Assembly: GCF_023716865.1 (NCBI RefSeq)
Contig: NZ_CP092417.1
Coordinates: forward strand, 5,372,001-5,436,000
DNA from: Endozoicomonas sp. SCSIO W0465
GTDB taxonomy: Bacteria > Pseudomonadota > Gammaproteobacteria > Pseudomonadales > Endozoicomonadaceae
Direction: 5' to 3'
Length of the DNA stretch: 64,000 nucleotides
Below are positions 35,327-43,976 of the stretch, piece after piece; position 1 is the first letter of the stretch; each line of letters opens with the position of its first letter. The translations under genes and the position numbers were made by a program. The notes beneath the pieces are model-generated. The model was given only the letters and a program-made list of their open reading frames with translations. It did not search any database and was not told the origin of the DNA.

Positions 35327-38300
35327 ATGAGTAAAATGACAAGGATTGATAACAATAATCAGCAAACAACTGACTCCCAGCAACCTGAATTCACCACTGC
35401 TACTGATGGGGGAAAACGGAATTACCTGAGCCGGACGGCAACACAAGCCGCCCTCGACAAACAGCTGCCTGAATCAAAACAGACTCCAGATGTTGCCTTG
35501 ATCGAAAGATCACCAATTGCTTCAAAAGCCACCTTCTCTACTGATTTCGAACGCTCTCCAGTCGACTCAACAAGCAAAACCTCAGATCATCAAAGCAAAA
35601 GCTCCGGAGAGTTCTATTTTGCCAATGACCCTCTAGCCAAACAGCAGATTATTGATCAATTAGCCCTTGAACAGCCCTCAATATATTGTATCCGTTCACT
35701 GGACGATCTTGAAAAACATGGCCTTATCAGGCAATTCTGGTTAGAAAACGGCCAGTTGCATCAAGCAAAAGGACGCCTTTTTGCTGACCAGCCGATTACC
35801 CTGGTCTTTGATTTGACCACCATGTCCCCCGGTGACATCGCCAGCTTTAACGATATTCTCCAGGTCCATCCACAATGCAATGATAAACCGCTGGGGGATC
35901 AGGTCAGGCGGGTATTTCTGGTTAATGACGGGATGCTGAAGGGTAGCCAGGCCGCCAACCCCGATCTGTGGCGCCGATTAGGGCAAATGCCCGAGAAGCG
36001 GGTTGCAAAAACCGATCATGTCGCTGACTCCGTCATGGATGAGACGTTGCTGGCTCAACATACCACAGCGTCCGTTGTGGAGAATAAAACCGTGGTTACC
36101 ATTGATTTCGCCACGACCGGCGACTGGTATCCATGCCTGTTTGGCAGTATCGGCCTGGATGAACAGGGTCAGCTGTTTTTTTCTGAAGGTGCATTGGCCC
36201 GGCTGGAGGATGACACCCATCTGGTCTTTAAAAATGCGCCGTGGAAAAATCCGGGTTTTCAAGAAGCGCTGGCTACGGCTCTGCGAAAGGGCGGGTTTGA
36301 AGCCAACCGGCAATGGGTCAGTTTGCCAACCCAGATAAGTTTCTCCAGAGAGGAAATTACTGAAACGGAACTCAATGCCTGGAAAAAGCAGACCATCAGG
36401 GAATGTGAAGCCTTCCGTCCTGAAAGGCCATTTGCTTGCATTAATGCACACTCCATCGACAGTCTCAAGCATCGTATCAGGGTTGAAGGCACTTCGGTGG
36501 TCCCTGCAAATATGCTGGCCAATCTGCTCAAAGGCAGTAATCAACTGGTGATTACCTCAGAGCTGGATGAAAAACAGTGGTTATGGCTACTGACTGAACT
36601 GCAGCAGTTGCCGGATGGGCAACGCCCGTTACTGTTTACCAGCGTGGCTAACGGCTCTCTTTCCGCTAACGGCTCTCTTTCCGCTAACGGCTCTCTTTCC
36701 GCTAATGGCTCTCTTTCCGCTAACAGTGGAAAAACAGTTCAACCTCAAAAAAGGCCATTGATTGATAGCTCAGATACTGATCCGACACCACAGAAACGGG
36801 CAAAATTAGAGCCAACCGCTAATCGTAAAAACCGAGTACTGACAACCGATGTCTTACTGCCGTCAGAAGGTAGGCGTTGGCAATTCGCAGATGATGGTTA
36901 TCAGCAATGTGTAAATGCCATTCCAGGCACTGTTTTGTGCTATGAAATCAGCCCGACAGATACCATAGAGCTTTTGCAACAGGTCAATCTGACCAGTCAG
37001 AACAACATGACGTTTTCATTAACCGACGCGCCGCTGATGCAAGCGCTGGTGAATGGCACACCGCTTATTCTCAGTGGCCTGGAACACAACCCAAGGTTGT
37101 CGGCAAACCTGGAAACCCTGTTATTGCCCAACCCCTACCTGTTTATTCACGGGCTCAAAGTGGAACTGCCAAAGGCCAGCGTAACGTTCATCAGACCCCC
37201 ACAGGGGCAAAGCACAGGCTCGGCGCTGATCGATCAGATTTGCAATCCACAACATCATCCAAAACAACATCCAGAACAACATCCAGGACCACATCCAGAA
37301 CAACCGCCGGAAAACCCGGTCTATTCGCTGCTGAAATCACTGCCACGATCTTATCAAAGAACCTATCCGGCAGTGCCACCCTGGAGTTCGGCGGCTTTTT
37401 GCCAGCAGTTTGAGCAACAGGCCGAGGCAGAACGCCGGCTGGACGGCAGTATCCGGCTAATGCCCTGCCACCAGCGCAAAGCGTTGCACGTTCTGCTGGC
37501 CAAAGCGTACCGGGGCGATCCGGCGGTTTACAGTTTTATCAAGGCAAAAATCGCCCGGTATTATCCGGATCAACCCGCCGACGACCGGGCAAACCGGTCG
37601 GCCTTGCAACAGTGGTTGGCCAGGCATCCTGAACCCAAACTTGAGCAGATCAAAGCGGATTTCTGGACGCTGGCACGACACTGCCCGCCCGGGGTACACC
37701 GAGCCATTAAACAATTTGACGAGATTAATAACGACTCGGTTAAGGCGTTGGCAACTTATATCGTTGGCTCGGCGGACTGGTCACACTGGTTCTCACTGGC
37801 ACGGCAATTAACCGTCAATCTGAATACCGTCAGAACACGATCGTTTTTTGATGGCGTGGTACGCTCAACCCTGAGGGATGCCCTGATCGCCAATAAAAAA
37901 TTACTCACGTGCGGAACCGTTGTCAGTGCCACCCTGGCGTCAGTGGAGACCGCAATAAACGCTGTGCTGGTGACGGATCAGACCGATCAGCAGAAATGGC
38001 AGCAAGTCAACAACCTGCTGATTTCACTATTTGAGAATAATGAATTGCCGCCCCACTGCGAGGACCTGCCCAACGCCTTGCTCTTGAACCAACGTCATAC
38101 CCAGTCCAGGCAGGAGCGTCGCCTGGAGTATCTGGCCAACCGGGTACAGGAGCACCCTATGGTCTTTCTGCAAGGGGAAGCCGGGGCAGGAAAGTCCCAT
38201 ATGGCCGAGGCCATTGCAGTCAAGGGCGGTTATCCCGGTTGCCAGGTCATCCAGCTGGGCCCCAACCGGACCTCAGAGGAACTGTTTGGCGGAACGCAGC

Positions 38301-41300
38301 TGGTCAGTCAACAAACGGACAACCAGACCGATCATCACACGGCGTTTTGCGAAGGGCCGCTCCTGCAGTGGGCATTGTCCAGGAATCCGCCCCTGCTGGT
38401 GCTGGATGAGGCTAACCTGGCACCTGACGGCTTGCTGGCTCCCCTCGCCGGTTTGACCAGGACACCGCCGGTCATCCACTATCAGGGCCGGGAATATCGG
38501 TTAACAGAGAAACACCGGATTATTCTCACCGGCAATCCCGACCATTACCAGGGGCGACGGCTGGATACCACCCTCAGATCCCGGATGCCCACCTTTTTCT
38601 ACCATCCCCTGCCCGAATCCGTGCTGGCAAGGGCCATTATCTTACCCGGTCTGCCTGGCCAGTGGTCAGATGCCAGCAAGCAACAGGCCTGTCACCGCCT
38701 GTTAACCCTGTTCAACCACTTTAAGGTGCTGGTGCCGGGGGATCTGGTCACCCCGAGGGATATCAGGGATGTGCTGGCGACGGTTCGCCAGATTGTTAAA
38801 TATTATCCGGCTGCGTCAACCGATATACCGGAAGCACAGGTGAATGCCCTGATCCGGCGTGCGTTTATGGACAGCCTGGCCGGTGCCGTTACCGGTGCTT
38901 ACCAACAGCGCCTGACATCCCTTAATCTCTGGTATCAGGGACAGTACCCGGAAGATTTATCGGTGGTGGCCGGAGCCGACCAGACCTTTGCCCAATTCCT
39001 GCAACAGTTGCAGGCAGAGAACCCTGATGCTGACTTTTCTCCGGAGCCTGTCCGGCAGCTGGTCTACCGCTACTGGCAAAGTCTCGACAAGGATGACAAA
39101 GGACGCACCGCCACGTTGGTGGAAGGGCCTGCAGGCTGGGGTAAAGACTTTATTCTGGACAGGACCATCCGGCGGTGGCAAAAGCAGCAATTCCGGCAAC
39201 ATCAGTCCGTCACACCGTTCATCCACATCAATGCCAACCCGAACCAGTGGTCTGCCCTGGTGGACAGCGTCAACCAGGCCATGAGCAAAGGCCAGCTGAT
39301 CGCCATCAGCGAGCTGAACCTGATCCCCAGCAGCTATCTGGAAGGGCTATTCAACGATGTATTAACCGGCCATGCGGCCCCTGGATTCCGGCTCTTTGCC
39401 ACCGTCAATCCGGGCTCTTTTGAGGGGCGGGAAGCCCTGAGCCCGGCGCTCAAGAGCCGCTGCACCCAGGTCAGACTGGGGGCCTTATCGCAGCAGGCGC
39501 TGGAAGGGCTGATTCAGCGCATGTCAGGAATGCCGGAAGGGTTGCCGCAATGGCTATCGGGCCACTTCCACCAACTGGCCAACGCACTGGATGAGCAGAA
39601 CAGTCCCGTTCAGCTGGCACTGGATGACCTGTTCGGCACCGCGAATTATCTGGCCAGGCAATCTCCGGAGCAGTGCCCGGAGCAATGGCAAAGGGCCTTT
39701 CAACAATACCTCTCACTGTCATTTCGTGCACTGGCGACTCCACTGCCGGAGCTACAGGATACGACAACTGCCCTTGAACAAAGGGACAATGAGGAGCAAC
39801 ACCGACTGCATGTTGAGCGCATAGCCAATAGTGTGCCCGGACTGCCAGCCCCTATTACGGTGAAATTCGGTAATACAGCCCACTCTGATGAACGAGAAAT
39901 CACGGTCACACCGAATGTCACTGATCAGGAGGTGATTGCCACAGTTAAAACAGTGCTCAAGAGTAAGATACACAGCAGCAAAAAAGGTCATAACAACCCA
40001 GCGGGAAGGTCCGTTAATGATGTGCAGCATAAAGGTGAAACATCGCTGTTTAGTTTTGGAAATATCGCTCCACAATATTTTCAGATTACCCGCCATTTCC
40101 CAAAACACCCGTATGACGCTCGACAATACCGGTTAGCGTTTTTAGAGACTCGTCTCGACGACGACGGACAGTTACGCAACTATCCCATTGACTGGCACAA
40201 TAACCCGCTCATAACAATCGTTAAGGATGGTATCCCCTGGCGGGCCGACCTTAGGGAAGACGAACTGCCCGGCAAAATTGAGCTGACCCTGAATGATCAG
40301 TGGCAACCGTTACCCGCCCTGACCCCTTCGGACCAGCTGCGGGCTATCCGGATATCACTGCCAACAGGGGAGCCAGTTGCCAATTTCCAACTGGCCCGAA
40401 GTGAAAATACGGGGCAACTGTTAGTTAAAAGCCATGGAACCCCGGGATTGCCGGTAACGATTGATTTTATTATTGCCCCGGACCAAGGCTATTTTGCCCA
40501 ACTTGAACCGGGAGAGCCGATGCTGTTACAGGAACACCTGTGCAGTCAGCAGATCGGCAAACTGCTCGGAGATCGTATTTTTTATCCCGAAACCGATAAT
40601 TGTGAAGCTTATCAGGAGCTACAAGACATCAATGCGATCGACGATATCCCGGCACGGCTAAGTAACCTGATGGACTGGCTGGATAGCTTTTCTGACGATA
40701 CATTTATCACTGAAAAAGGTGAAGAACTGTTGCTGACCATGCTCATTGAGAAACAAGGCGCATGCATGGAAAAAGCAGTAATCTTCCAGATGCTCTGCCA
40801 CTATTGGGGGATTCCTGCCCGGCAGGTATCGAATGTCTCCCACAGTTTTGTTGAGATCAGTCCTGACGGTGGCCATACCTGGCGACAATACCAGCTCGGC
40901 GGTGGTGGGCAATCTAGCGCAGACATCACAGAGCCGGATTGGGGCGATTATCGTCAAACAGGCAATTCTGCGCTTAGATCACCCATTGAAAGACTGGCAC
41001 TCCTTCATAGTGAGTCTGGCTTTGACTCATTAGATCAACAATACCGGGGGATTAGCGAAAAGCTGGAAATACTGAACGAAAAATTGAGGAAAAAGGTTGA
41101 GGTTTCAGAAGACGACTTGCAGGAACTTAAAAATGATTATTCAGCTTTTCTCAATATGCCAGAGAGTGATCGGTCCAGATTTGATTACTTGCCAATATAC
41201 TGGGCACTGCTTATATCGCCACAATTATTTCTCCTGTACGGAGAAGAAAAAGATAAATGGAAAGAGATTATAGGAAAAAGCGCGAAAATGATTGCTAGTA

Positions 41301-42196
41301 ATACTGATCCAAAGCGCGACTTTGAGATAAGAAATGAAGGCGAACTCCTTGAGTTATTATTGAAAAAAGAAGTCGATACGCCCTATCTATTATGGTTATG
41401 TGACATTTACGATCTATCTCCTACGTATTTGAAGTATTATCTATTATCAATACTGCAATTTTATTCAAAAAGAATGAACTCTTGTCAACTAAAGAACAGA
41501 TTGGAATTGATGTATAATTCTTTCCCCCTAAAAATGAAAAATCTTGATTTAATATCAGATAATAGAAGAAGATATTTCTTAACAATGTCTACCTTATTCA
41601 CCGAAAGTATGCAAACGATCCCGAAAAGCAGTTCTCCAATGTTACAACTAGCAGAAACAGGCATCCATCAAAAACTGCATTATCAGCCTGCAGAAAACAG
41701 CAAACTTTTACCCGAAAAGCTGGCAATTGGAGAACCGGCTTTTTTAAATATATCAAAATCAGTATACAACAAGCCTATTATATTTGACTGCAGTTCTTTA
41801 TTAAAAGAAGATGTTTTTAATAAAATAAACCAAATAAAAAAATCTGACATCAAACATGAAATCAACAAGATTCTTAATGCATCCCCTTCCTTTTTTGAAC
41901 TGGATAACAAAATCGCATCACTATTTTTTCACTGGTTGGCAGCTCATCAGATGAGCGATCTGAGAGAACCAATTTGGCTTACTTATCAATATAGCCACTG
42001 TTCAGAGACAAAAAAACCAACAAATCATTTTCATTTGAGCAAAAGAACAGAAAGAAATACGCCTATAACCCATTATTATTTAGAACTTCCACCCACAAGA
42101 ATATTAGATTATTTCAATCAGCCATCAGCGGTTGTTCTTCAAAGCAAAGACATACTCTTACTTCTGGATGAGTTTCTTGCACTCATTGTCAATTGA
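35327..42196 (+). CDS. Giant AAA+ ATPase / transglutaminase-like protein, copy 3 (intact)
   Basis: A 2289-residue protein and the only intact copy. Order: disordered polar N terminus (1-75); two degenerate modules (about 80-460); repeat A-N-G-S-L-S tract (~441-464) and basic PQKRAKLE; a third degenerate module (LMQALVNGTPLILSGLEHNPRLS); HPEQ-type repeat (~642-660); first AAA+ module with Walker A G950-EAGAGKS957, Walker B Asp1027-Glu1028 and Asn1070; second module with G1267-PAGWGKD1274, Ser1328-Glu1329 and FRLFATVNPGSFEGREALSPALKSR, close to midasin/dynein-type AAA_5; then a transglutaminase-like core with Cys1813 and His1839, GIPARQV, but Gln where the Asp is expected; AT-rich helical C terminus. 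No signal peptide or membrane segment. AAGGA favours the second ATG (35336). Function unknown. Confidence 0.9.
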   Translation: MSKMTRIDNNNQQTTDSQQPEFTTATDGGKRNYLSRTATQAALDKQLPESKQTPDVALIERSPIASKATFSTDFERSPVDSTSKTSDHQSKSSGEFYFANDPLAKQQIIDQLALEQPSIYCIRSLDDLEKHGLIRQFWLENGQLHQAKGRLFADQPITLVFDLTTMSPGDIASFNDILQVHPQCNDKPLGDQVRRVFLVNDGMLKGSQAANPDLWRRLGQMPEKRVAKTDHVADSVMDETLLAQHTTASVVENKTVVTIDFATTGDWYPCLFGSIGLDEQGQLFFSEGALARLEDDTHLVFKNAPWKNPGFQEALATALRKGGFEANRQWVSLPTQISFSREEITETELNAWKKQTIRECEAFRPERPFACINAHSIDSLKHRIRVEGTSVVPANMLANLLKGSNQLVITSELDEKQWLWLLTELQQLPDGQRPLLFTSVANGSLSANGSLSANGSLSANGSLSANSGKTVQPQKRPLIDSSDTDPTPQKRAKLEPTANRKNRVLTTDVLLPSEGRRWQFADDGYQQCVNAIPGTVLCYEISPTDTIELLQQVNLTSQNNMTFSLTDAPLMQALVNGTPLILSGLEHNPRLSANLETLLLPNPYLFIHGLKVELPKASVTFIRPPQGQSTGSALIDQICNPQHHPKQHPEQHPGPHPEQPPENPVYSLLKSLPRSYQRTYPAVPPWSSAAFCQQFEQQAEAERRLDGSIRLMPCHQRKALHVLLAKAYRGDPAVYSFIKAKIARYYPDQPADDRANRSALQQWLARHPEPKLEQIKADFWTLARHCPPGVHRAIKQFDEINNDSVKALATYIVGSADWSHWFSLARQLTVNLNTVRTRSFFDGVVRSTLRDALIANKKLLTCGTVVSATLASVETAINAVLVTDQTDQQKWQQVNNLLISLFENNELPPHCEDLPNALLLNQRHTQSRQERRLEYLANRVQEHPMVFLQGEAGAGKSHMAEAIAVKGGYPGCQVIQLGPNRTSEELFGGTQLVSQQTDNQTDHHTAFCEGPLLQWALSRNPPLLVLDEANLAPDGLLAPLAGLTRTPPVIHYQGREYRLTEKHRIILTGNPDHYQGRRLDTTLRSRMPTFFYHPLPESVLARAIILPGLPGQWSDASKQQACHRLLTLFNHFKVLVPGDLVTPRDIRDVLATVRQIVKYYPAASTDIPEAQVNALIRRAFMDSLAGAVTGAYQQRLTSLNLWYQGQYPEDLSVVAGADQTFAQFLQQLQAENPDADFSPEPVRQLVYRYWQSLDKDDKGRTATLVEGPAGWGKDFILDRTIRRWQKQQFRQHQSVTPFIHINANPNQWSALVDSVNQAMSKGQLIAISELNLIPSSYLEGLFNDVLTGHAAPGFRLFATVNPGSFEGREALSPALKSRCTQVRLGALSQQALEGLIQRMSGMPEGLPQWLSGHFHQLANALDEQNSPVQLALDDLFGTANYLARQSPEQCPEQWQRAFQQYLSLSFRALATPLPELQDTTTALEQRDNEEQHRLHVERIANSVPGLPAPITVKFGNTAHSDEREITVTPNVTDQEVIATVKTVLKSKIHSSKKGHNNPAGRSVNDVQHKGETSLFSFGNIAPQYFQITRHFPKHPYDARQYRLAFLETRLDDDGQLRNYPIDWHNNPLITIVKDGIPWRADLREDELPGKIELTLNDQWQPLPALTPSDQLRAIRISLPTGEPVANFQLARSENTGQLLVKSHGTPGLPVTIDFIIAPDQGYFAQLEPGEPMLLQEHLCSQQIGKLLGDRIFYPETDNCEAYQELQDINAIDDIPARLSNLMDWLDSFSDDTFITEKGEELLLTMLIEKQGACMEKAVIFQMLCHYWGIPARQVSNVSHSFVEISPDGGHTWRQYQLGGGGQSSADITEPDWGDYRQTGNSALRSPIERLALLHSESGFDSLDQQYRGISEKLEILNEKLRKKVEVSEDDLQELKNDYSAFLNMPESDRSRFDYLPIYWALLISPQLFLLYGEEKDKWKEIIGKSAKMIASNTDPKRDFEIRNEGELLELLLKKEVDTPYLLWLCDIYDLSPTYLKYYLLSILQFYSKRMNSCQLKNRLELMYNSFPLKMKNLDLISDNRRRYFLTMSTLFTESMQTIPKSSSPMLQLAETGIHQKLHYQPAENSKLLPEKLAIGEPAFLNISKSVYNKPIIFDCSSLLKEDVFNKINQIKKSDIKHEINKILNASPSFFELDNKIASLFFHWLAAHQMSDLREPIWLTYQYSHCSETKKPTNHFHLSKRTERNTPITHYYLELPPTRILDYFNQPSAVVLQSKDILLLLDEFLALIVN
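36647..36718 (+). repeat. 18-bp in-frame tandem repeat, 4 units (copy 3)
   Basis: Four units of GCTAACGGCTCTCTTTCC (one with a T change) encoding A-N-G-S-L-S. Copy 1 has two units. Being a multiple of three, changes in unit number keep the frame; slippage here would vary a flexible linker. Confidence 0.95.
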
Positions 42197-42317
42197 ATGT
42201 TAACTTGCGACCAATGAGATGAAAAAAAATCACGAAAATAACATGAACGTTATTTGAACAAGCAAATATATTGAGGGGACTTTTACCATTTCCACTTAAA
42301 AAAAGGATAATGATAAA

Positions 42318-42392
42318 TGGCTGGGGTGGAGGGATTCGAACCCCCGCATGTCAGGATCAAAACCTGATGCCTTACCGCTTGGCGACACCCCA
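42318..42392 (-). tRNA. tRNA-Gln (TTG), copy 2
   Basis: Same 75-nt sequence as the tRNA-Gln at 19265-19339, with anticodon TTG in the loop TTTTGAT and encoded CCA. It starts 122 nt after the last giant gene and is 101 nt from tRNA-Met copy 2. With copy 1 it brackets the IS and the giant-gene array. Confidence 0.97.
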
Positions 42393-42493
42393 GCAGAGAG
42401 ACGAACGATTAACGCTGCGCCGTAAAACCCTTCCGATGCTACTATACGACAACTCGTTTTAGCAACCACCTGTATCTTGCAGAAAAGATTACA

Positions 42494-42570
42494 TGGTAGC
42501 TAGGGGCAGATTCGAACTGCCGACCCCAGCATTATGAGTGCTGTGCTCTAACCAACTGAGCTACCTAGCC
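42494..42570 (-). tRNA. tRNA-Met (CAT, elongator), copy 2
   Basis: Same 77-nt sequence as 19370-19446, including the G-U first acceptor pair and the encoded CCA. The spacer to the neighbouring tRNA-Gln is 101 nt here but 30 nt in the first pair, so only the tRNA genes themselves are conserved between the two pairs. Confidence 0.95.
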
Positions 42571-42683
42571 GCCGAAAGATGTTGCGCACTTTAGTGATTT
42601 CACCCGAACCTGTCAAGCAAATATCCTATAAGCAAAGCAGTTTCTTAATACGACGACAGGAAAATACTCGAATCAGGAGCGCA

Positions 42684-42712
42684 ATAAAAATGAGGCACGC
42701 TTCAGCATGCCT
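42684..42712 (-). terminator. Intrinsic terminator of ychF
   Basis: On the minus strand AGGCATGC-TGAA-GCGTGCCT forms an 8-bp stem (one G-U pair) with a TGAA loop and is followed by CATTTTTATT. It begins 27 nt past the ychF stop. Confidence 0.8.
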
Positions 42713-42738
42713 TACTCTGACGTTTTTTTCAGCCGGGT

Positions 42739-43830
42739 TCAAACATTAAACAGGAAGTGCATAACGTCACCATCCTTGACAATATATGCCTTGCCTTCTA
42801 CACGCAGACGGCCCGCTTCTTTAGCGCCCTGCTCACCATGGTATTTGATGAAATCATCATAGCCAGTGACTTCCGCACGAATAAAACCACGTTCGAAGTC
42901 AGTATGAATAACACCGGCAGCCTGCGGTGCAGTTGCACCTACTTTCACCGTCCAGGCCCTGACCTCTTTCATCCCTGCGGTAAAGTAGGTTTGCAGACCA
43001 AGCAGGTCATAACCAGCACGGATAACGCGATCCAGACCCGGCTCATCCATTCCCAGGTCGGCCAGAAACTCTGCGCGCTCGTCATCATCCAGTTCGGCAA
43101 TTTCAGATTCCAGTTTATTACAGATCGGAACCACCACAGCGCCTTCCTGAGCAGCAATTCCCCGAACGGTATTCAGGTATTCGTTATCCTCAAAACCATC
43201 TTCATCAACATTGGCAATGTACATGGTGGGTTTGATGGTCAGCAGGTGGAACAAACGAACAAGCTTGCGTTCATCATCACTCATATCCAGAGAGCGAACC
43301 GGATTACCAGCCTCCAGGTGCGGGATGATTTTTTCCAGCAATCCCTTCTGGGCGAATGAATCCTTATCGCCACCCTTGGCAGAACGGGCAACGCGCTGAA
43401 GCTGCTTTTCACAGCTTTCAAGATCCGCCAGCACCAGCTCCATATTGATGATTTCAATATCAGCACGGGGATCAATCTTGTTAGCCACATGAATGACATT
43501 GTCATTGGCAAAGCAGCGAACCACATGAGCAATCGCATCGGTTTCGCGGATATTTGCCAGAAACTTGTTACCCAGACCTTCTCCTTTGGATGCCCCCTCC
43601 ACAAGACCAGCGATATCCACAAACTCCATGGTGGTCGGCAACACTCGCTGAGGTTTAACGATTGCCGCCAGCTTATCCAGACGGGGATCTGGCATGGCAA
43701 CAACACCGGCATTGGGCTCAATGGTACAGAACGGGAAGTTCTCTGCATCAATACCCGCCTTGGTTAAGGCATTAAATAGCGTTGATTTACCAACGTTTGG
43801 CAATCCAACGATGCCACATTTGAAACCCAT
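42739..43830 (-). CDS. ychF: Redox-regulated ATPase YchF (Obg/OLA1 family)
   Basis: A 363-residue P-loop NTPase that prefers ATP and binds ribosomes. G1 is GLPNVGKS (residues 9-16), G3 region is DIAGLVEGASKGEGLGNKFL and the altered G4 is NKLES instead of NKxD, which explains ATP preference in this family. The C-terminal TGS-like domain (LQTYFTAGMKEVRAWTVKVGATAPQAAGVIHTDFERGFIRAEV) is complete. Normal length and start (MGFKCGIVGLPN). In pseudomonads it directly follows pth; here trpR, a permease and a Ddl-type gene lie between. A terminator follows. Confidence 0.97.
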   Translation of the reverse strand: MGFKCGIVGLPNVGKSTLFNALTKAGIDAENFPFCTIEPNAGVVAMPDPRLDKLAAIVKPQRVLPTTMEFVDIAGLVEGASKGEGLGNKFLANIRETDAIAHVVRCFANDNVIHVANKIDPRADIEIINMELVLADLESCEKQLQRVARSAKGGDKDSFAQKGLLEKIIPHLEAGNPVRSLDMSDDERKLVRLFHLLTIKPTMYIANVDEDGFEDNEYLNTVRGIAAQEGAVVVPICNKLESEIAELDDDERAEFLADLGMDEPGLDRVIRAGYDLLGLQTYFTAGMKEVRAWTVKVGATAPQAAGVIHTDFERGFIRAEVTGYDDFIKYHGEQGAKEAGRLRVEGKAYIVKDGDVMHFLFNV

Positions 43831-43918
43831 AGCGCTTCTGCTCGCTCCTGAAGATAGTTAATGGGGCAGAATTATAAAGACTGAGGGAAAAAATTTCAGA
43901 AATTTTATGTCGACTGAT

Positions 43919-43949
43919 AAAAAAACGCCCGGAAAAATACTTCCCGGGC
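43919..43949 (-). terminator. Intrinsic terminator of the aromatic amino-acid permease
   Basis: Minus-strand GCCCGGGAA / TTTCCGGGC is a 9-bp stem (one G-U pair) with the loop GTATT, followed after one G by seven T. It lies 27 nt after the permease stop and before ychF. Confidence 0.9.
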
Positions 43950-43976
43950 ATTCGATCGAATTAAATAAAAGAAGAA

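Larger units (their letters stand above)
21099..42196 (+). repeat. Three-copy tandem array of a ~7-kb gene unit
   Basis: Units begin with the same TGGTAGCTTCTTGC sequence at 21099, 28142 and 35223, giving periods of 7043 and 7081 bp. Each unit has about 105 nt of leader DNA and one giant gene. Units 1 and 2 share the last ~2.3 kb and the 70-nt tail after the stop; units 2 and 3 share the first ~4.6 kb of the gene, apart from single-base indels. Unit 3 has a diverged 3' third and a different flank. Confidence 0.97.

Noticed and set aside
37249..37305. Short repeats of CATCCAGAACAA type as a possible CRISPR
   Set aside because: Twelve-nt in-frame repeats without spacers encoding H-P-E-Q; a coding repeat, not a CRISPR array.
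42271..42462. 63-codon ORF crossing tRNA-Gln copy 2
   Set aside because: It reads through the tRNA gene on the opposite strand and cannot be a real protein gene.
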